The notes below the pieces were generated by a model, which did no database searches, was not told where the DNA came from, and saw only the letters and a list, made by a program, of their open reading frames with translations. 16,441 bases of DNA from SAR86 cluster bacterium (lineage in GTDB: Bacteria; Pseudomonadota; Gammaproteobacteria; Magnimaribacterales; D2472). The translations under genes were made by a program, and so were the position numbers. The number at the start of each line of letters is the position of its first letter. Position 1 is the first letter of the stretch. The DNA is taken from NCBI GenBank assembly GCA_016779285.1, contig JADHNV010000017.1:1-16441 (forward strand). The letters are read 5' to 3'. Below, piece by piece: positions 13,771 through 16,441 of this stretch.

Positions 13771-15034
13771 TTTAAAATTTCTGCTCTGGATTTTCTTTGT
13801 TTCTGTCCTAACTGCTGAAGCGACTAACAAAGTATCTTTCAGTAACATTTCTGAGCTTGAATCTGGAAATTTAAAAATAGTATTTAATCTAGACAAGATT
13901 GCATTAATTAATTCATATGCCTTGGATGATCCGTCAAGGATAGTAATTGATCTCAAGGACGCTTCTTTAAAAGAACCAATCAAATCAGAACCACTCTCTC
14001 CTATAAAGTTAATAAGAGCCAGTGAGGTGGGAAACACTGTTCGTATTGTGATAGACCTAAAAGGTTCTGTATATTGGAAAAAGCCTTGGCAAGTAAAACG
14101 CAAAGATCGTGTTGATTTAATACTTGAAATTAAAAGAGATCAAAAAGTCTCTAAAAATTTAAGAGATATTATTGTGGCAATTGATGCTGGTCATGGAGGA
14201 AGAGACCCTGGAGCGGTCGGGAAGAACATACTAGAAAAAGATGTAACGCTTTTAATTGCTAGAGAATTAGAGCGCACTTTAAAAAATACTTATGGGTATA
14301 GACCGGTTATGATCAGACCCGATGATAGATATGTGGATTTAGATGACAGGTATCAAAATGCTAGAAAGCTTGGTGCTGATTTATTTGTTTCTATTCATGC
14401 TGATGGATTTAGACTTTCGTCTGTAAAAGGTGCATCTGTATATGTCTGGTCAGAAGAAGCCTCCTCAATTACAGCTGATACTCTTTCAAAGAATAAATTA
14501 ACTTCAAGCCCAGAAGTCAAATCAAAGATTGGTATGTTAGATGTAAGAGATTTTGATGAAGATGCAGCTAGAACTCTTTATCAAATAGCGTATGAAGCCA
14601 AGATAGATAATAGCGTTATATTAGCTAAAAAAATATTAGAGCAATTAAAAAGAGATCCATACACCAAAATGCATAAGCCCAATGTAGAATTCGCAGATTT
14701 CAGAGTCTTAAAATCAATTGATATTCCATCAGTTCTTGTAGAATCTGGCTTTATTTCAAATCCGGATGATGCGAAAAGATTGGAAGGAAAAGCTGGAAGA
14801 AGAATGATAGCTAGAAGTATCTTTTTAGGAATACACAATTATTTTAAAGAAAAACCAAAACCAAATACTTTTATGTCATCTCTTCCAAAATATGTTGAGT
14901 ATGAGATTCAAAAAGGTGATGTAATCTCAGAGATTGCCATTCGTTTTGGTGTTACTATTGATGAAATAATTGATTGGAATAATCTAAGGAATAAAAGCAT
15001 TTACCCAGGTCAAATAATTCAAATTTTTATCTAA
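13757..15034 (+). CDS. amiB: N-acetylmuramoyl-L-alanine amidase AmiB (AMIN, Amidase_3 and LysM domains)
   Basis: AmiB-type amidases cut the amide bond between muramic acid and the stem peptide at the septum so that daughter cells separate. The 425-residue protein has a signal peptide (about 1-22, VLTAEA before the mature end), an AMIN targeting domain (about 25-127), and an Amidase_3 catalytic domain (about 138-365) with zinc ligands H145 (DAGHGG), E160 (ILEKD) and H214 (SIHAD) and catalytic E329 (LVESGFIS). A loop near 236-290 (SSITADTLSKNK onward) corresponds to the autoinhibitory helix region relieved by EnvC/NlpD. A single LysM domain (about 381-424) ends the protein. It overlaps tsaE by 14 bases and shares one base with the dehydrogenase gene (TAATG). 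In many relatives mutL comes next; here it does not. Confidence 0.95.
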   Translation: MKVINLKFLLWIFFVSVLTAEATNKVSFSNISELESGNLKIVFNLDKIALINSYALDDPSRIVIDLKDASLKEPIKSEPLSPIKLIRASEVGNTVRIVIDLKGSVYWKKPWQVKRKDRVDLILEIKRDQKVSKNLRDIIVAIDAGHGGRDPGAVGKNILEKDVTLLIARELERTLKNTYGYRPVMIRPDDRYVDLDDRYQNARKLGADLFVSIHADGFRLSSVKGASVYVWSEEASSITADTLSKNKLTSSPEVKSKIGMLDVRDFDEDAARTLYQIAYEAKIDNSVILAKKILEQLKRDPYTKMHKPNVEFADFRVLKSIDIPSVLVESGFISNPDDAKRLEGKAGRRMIARSIFLGIHNYFKEKPKPNTFMSSLPKYVEYEIQKGDVISEIAIRFGVTIDEIIDWNNLRNKSIYPGQIIQIFI

Positions 15035-15897
15035 TGTGGAATCTAAATAATAAAACCGTTGTCATCTCTGGAGCGACTAATGGTATTGGTAAGGCTGCAG
15101 CAATTGAACTATCTAAAGAAAATCCAAAAATATTGTTTACCTATAGAAATCAAAGCCTTGCAGACGAGCTTCTTACAGAAATTAAAGATGTATCTCCAAA
15201 CACTCGAGTCCAGCCAGTATATTGTGATTTTTCAGACCAAAATTCTATTAAAAAATGTGCGAATGAAATTAATGATTTATGCACAAGCATTGATGTCCTC
15301 ATTAACAATGCTGGTGTGGTGAATACTTCATATCATGAAACTGCTGATGGAATTGAAAATACCTTCGCGGTTAATCATCTTGGGTATTTTCTTTTTACCA
15401 ATCTTCTGCTGCAAAAATTAAAGGGTGATGGTGAAGCCAGGATTGTGAATGTTTCTTCTGCTGCACATTCATTTGTAAAAAAAATGCAATGGGAAGATAT
15501 AAATTTCAAACATAATTTTGGACAAGGTCTCAGGCCATATGGGCAATCGAAGCTTGCTAACTTGCTTTTTACAAGGCGCTTAGCTATTAAACTTTCAACA
15601 GATAATATTTCTGTCAATGCAATTCATCCAGGAGGAGTTAATACTTCCCTTGGAAGTCAAAATAAAGCTTGGTATAGCAAACCTCTAAGGTTAATTCTAA
15701 GACCCTTCTTCAGATCTCCATTAAAAGGGGCTGAAAGTATTATCTATCTTGCAACCAAGCAAGATGATGGCGTGACAGGGGAATACTTTGTTGACTCAAA
15801 AATACATAAATCATCAACTTATTCCAAAAACCTTGAAGAGGCTCAAAAACTTTGGGAATTATCAGAGAAATTGGTAGGCCAAACTTTTAATATTTAA
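15034..15897 (+). CDS. Short-chain dehydrogenase/reductase, retinol-dehydrogenase-like
   Basis: The 287-residue protein is a classical SDR with a Rossmann fold. It has the dinucleotide motif SGATNGIG (12-19), an R38 after strand 2 (FTYRNQ) favouring NADP(H), CDFSD (64-68), NNAG (91-94), N114 in FAVNHLG, S141/S142 in VNVSSAAH, and the YGQSK catalytic pair Y169 and K173, followed by NAIHPGGVNTSLG. The length and the HPGGVNT segment resemble the retinol dehydrogenase 11-14/WWOX group, but bacterial members act on varied aldehydes, ketones or lipids. Its ATG overlaps the amiB stop by one base (TAATG), so it is co-translated, and its stop interleaves with that of convergent priA. Substrate is unknown. 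Confidence 0.88.
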   Translation: MWNLNNKTVVISGATNGIGKAAAIELSKENPKILFTYRNQSLADELLTEIKDVSPNTRVQPVYCDFSDQNSIKKCANEINDLCTSIDVLINNAGVVNTSYHETADGIENTFAVNHLGYFLFTNLLLQKLKGDGEARIVNVSSAAHSFVKKMQWEDINFKHNFGQGLRPYGQSKLANLLFTRRLAIKLSTDNISVNAIHPGGVNTSLGSQNKAWYSKPLRLILRPFFRSPLKGAESIIYLATKQDDGVTGEYFVDSKIHKSSTYSKNLEEAQKLWELSEKLVGQTFNI

Positions 15898-16441
15898 AAC
15901 TCAATCGGATCAACATTTATACTCCAACGAACCTTCTTGGAGATATTGTTGTTATCTTTAAGAAGTGAATCTGATAAATGTACCAGAAGATTGTTTAAAA
16001 TGATTCTTGTATCGGCCTGAATAATCAAATGATGATGATACAAACCTCTAACTTTAGATTGCATGGCTGGGATGGGGCCAATAAGTGAACACTGACTGCT
16101 ATCTATAAATTGCTTCGTATAAGTTAACATCTCTAAATTGGTTTGAGCTTTGGGAGATGAAGCCTTAATCACAGCTTCGAAAGAGTACGGAGGTTGATTT
16201 GCTGCCTTGCGTTGCTCCATCAAAGATTTGGCAAAATTCATATAGTTTCCACTCTTAAGTTGTAATAAGTTCTGGTCATTAACATACCTAGATTGCACCA
16301 AGACAGTTGCGTTACCATCGGAACGCCCCGCCCTTCCAGCCACCTGAATTAATTGCTGTCCCATTTCCTCGACTGCCGATGAATTTAAACTTGTGATGCC
16401 TTGATCAATATCTACAGTTACAACTAACTTTAAATTTGGAA
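15894..16441 (-). CDS. priA: Primosomal protein N' (replication restart helicase PriA), C-terminal part
   Basis: PriA recognises stalled forks and reloads the replisome. The window holds the last 181 residues; the frame is open to the right edge with no start needed inside, so the 5' part of the gene lies outside. Visible are PNLKLVVTVDID in the helicase core, motif VI QVAGRAGRSDG with its arginine fingers (about 16310-16350), a RKAANQPPYSF segment, GPIPAMQSKVRGLYHHHL, and the terminal domain ending VRWSINVDPIEF, where PriA proteins characteristically carry a VDP motif. Zinc-binding and Walker motifs are outside the window. An internal ATG at 16364 is not the real start because motif VI lies immediately after it. 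The stop overlaps the convergent dehydrogenase stop by four bases. Confidence 0.95.
   Translation of the reverse strand, partial: PNLKLVVTVDIDQGITSLNSSAVEEMGQQLIQVAGRAGRSDGNATVLVQSRYVNDQNLLQLKSGNYMNFAKSLMEQRKAANQPPYSFEAVIKASSPKAQTNLEMLTYTKQFIDSSQCSLIGPIPAMQSKVRGLYHHHLIIQADTRIILNNLLVHLSDSLLKDNNNISKKVRWSINVDPIEF

Noticed and set aside
13708..14103. Minus-strand open frame of 131 codons across the tsaE/amiB junction
   Set aside because: Both plus-strand genes here are secure and overlap in the known order. The opposite frame has no recognisable features.
15894..16364. priA fragment starting at an internal ATG as a complete 156-residue protein
   Set aside because: The frame continues upstream without a stop to the window edge, and helicase motif VI begins a few residues after that ATG. 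It is a truncated view of priA, not a separate gene.

Overview
This window looks like core chromosome from a small, AT-rich, probably marine gammaproteobacterium. The base composition is strongly A+T by eye, and AGA dominates among arginine codons. Genes are packed tightly: the longest gene-free stretch is 96 bases (411-506), many neighbours overlap by 1-14 bases, and convergent genes overlap at their stop codons. The gene content (ErpA, HemJ rather than HemG, HemL, DksA, PcnB, Acs, Nnr-TsaE-AmiB, PriA) is gammaproteobacterial. A SAR86-like lineage is my best guess, but it is inference from composition and gene set. I saw no tRNA, rRNA, CRISPR array, insertion sequence or phage gene.

Layout, left to right. 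(1) A possible plus-strand gene tail (2-82) converges on erpA (minus strand). (2) A long co-oriented plus-strand run follows: hemJ, hemL, a PfkB-type adenosine kinase, dksA, pcnB, a deoxynucleoside kinase and acs. It joins haem synthesis, nucleoside salvage, stringent-response control, RNA polyadenylation and acetate activation. hemL has a textbook extended -10 promoter. hemL and dksA are each preceded by a perfect 14-base AT-only palindrome. (3) A minus-strand three-gene operon converges on acs: a NUDT19-like Nudix hydrolase, a LACTB2-like metallo-beta-lactamase-fold hydrolase and a small unknown membrane protein. (4) A plus-strand operon diverges from it: an alpha/beta hydrolase, a membrane-anchored paraoxonase-like beta-propeller, bifunctional NAD(P)H-hydrate repair enzyme, tsaE, amiB and a short-chain dehydrogenase. 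The nnr-tsaE-amiB order is the well-known gammaproteobacterial block, but mutL does not follow. (5) The 3' end of priA (minus strand) runs off the right edge, its stop interleaved with that of the dehydrogenase.

Most of the window is ordinary housekeeping, and I found no convincing new multi-gene system. The best leads are four: the paraoxonase-like lactonase candidate, which keeps every calcium and histidine position of PON1 that I can recall and is translationally coupled to an alpha/beta hydrolase; DksA with a six-unit histone-H1-like lysine tail encoded by tandem 15-base repeats; the Nudix/MBL/membrane-protein operon; and a hairpin that places the acs ribosome-binding site opposite the stop codon of the upstream gene.
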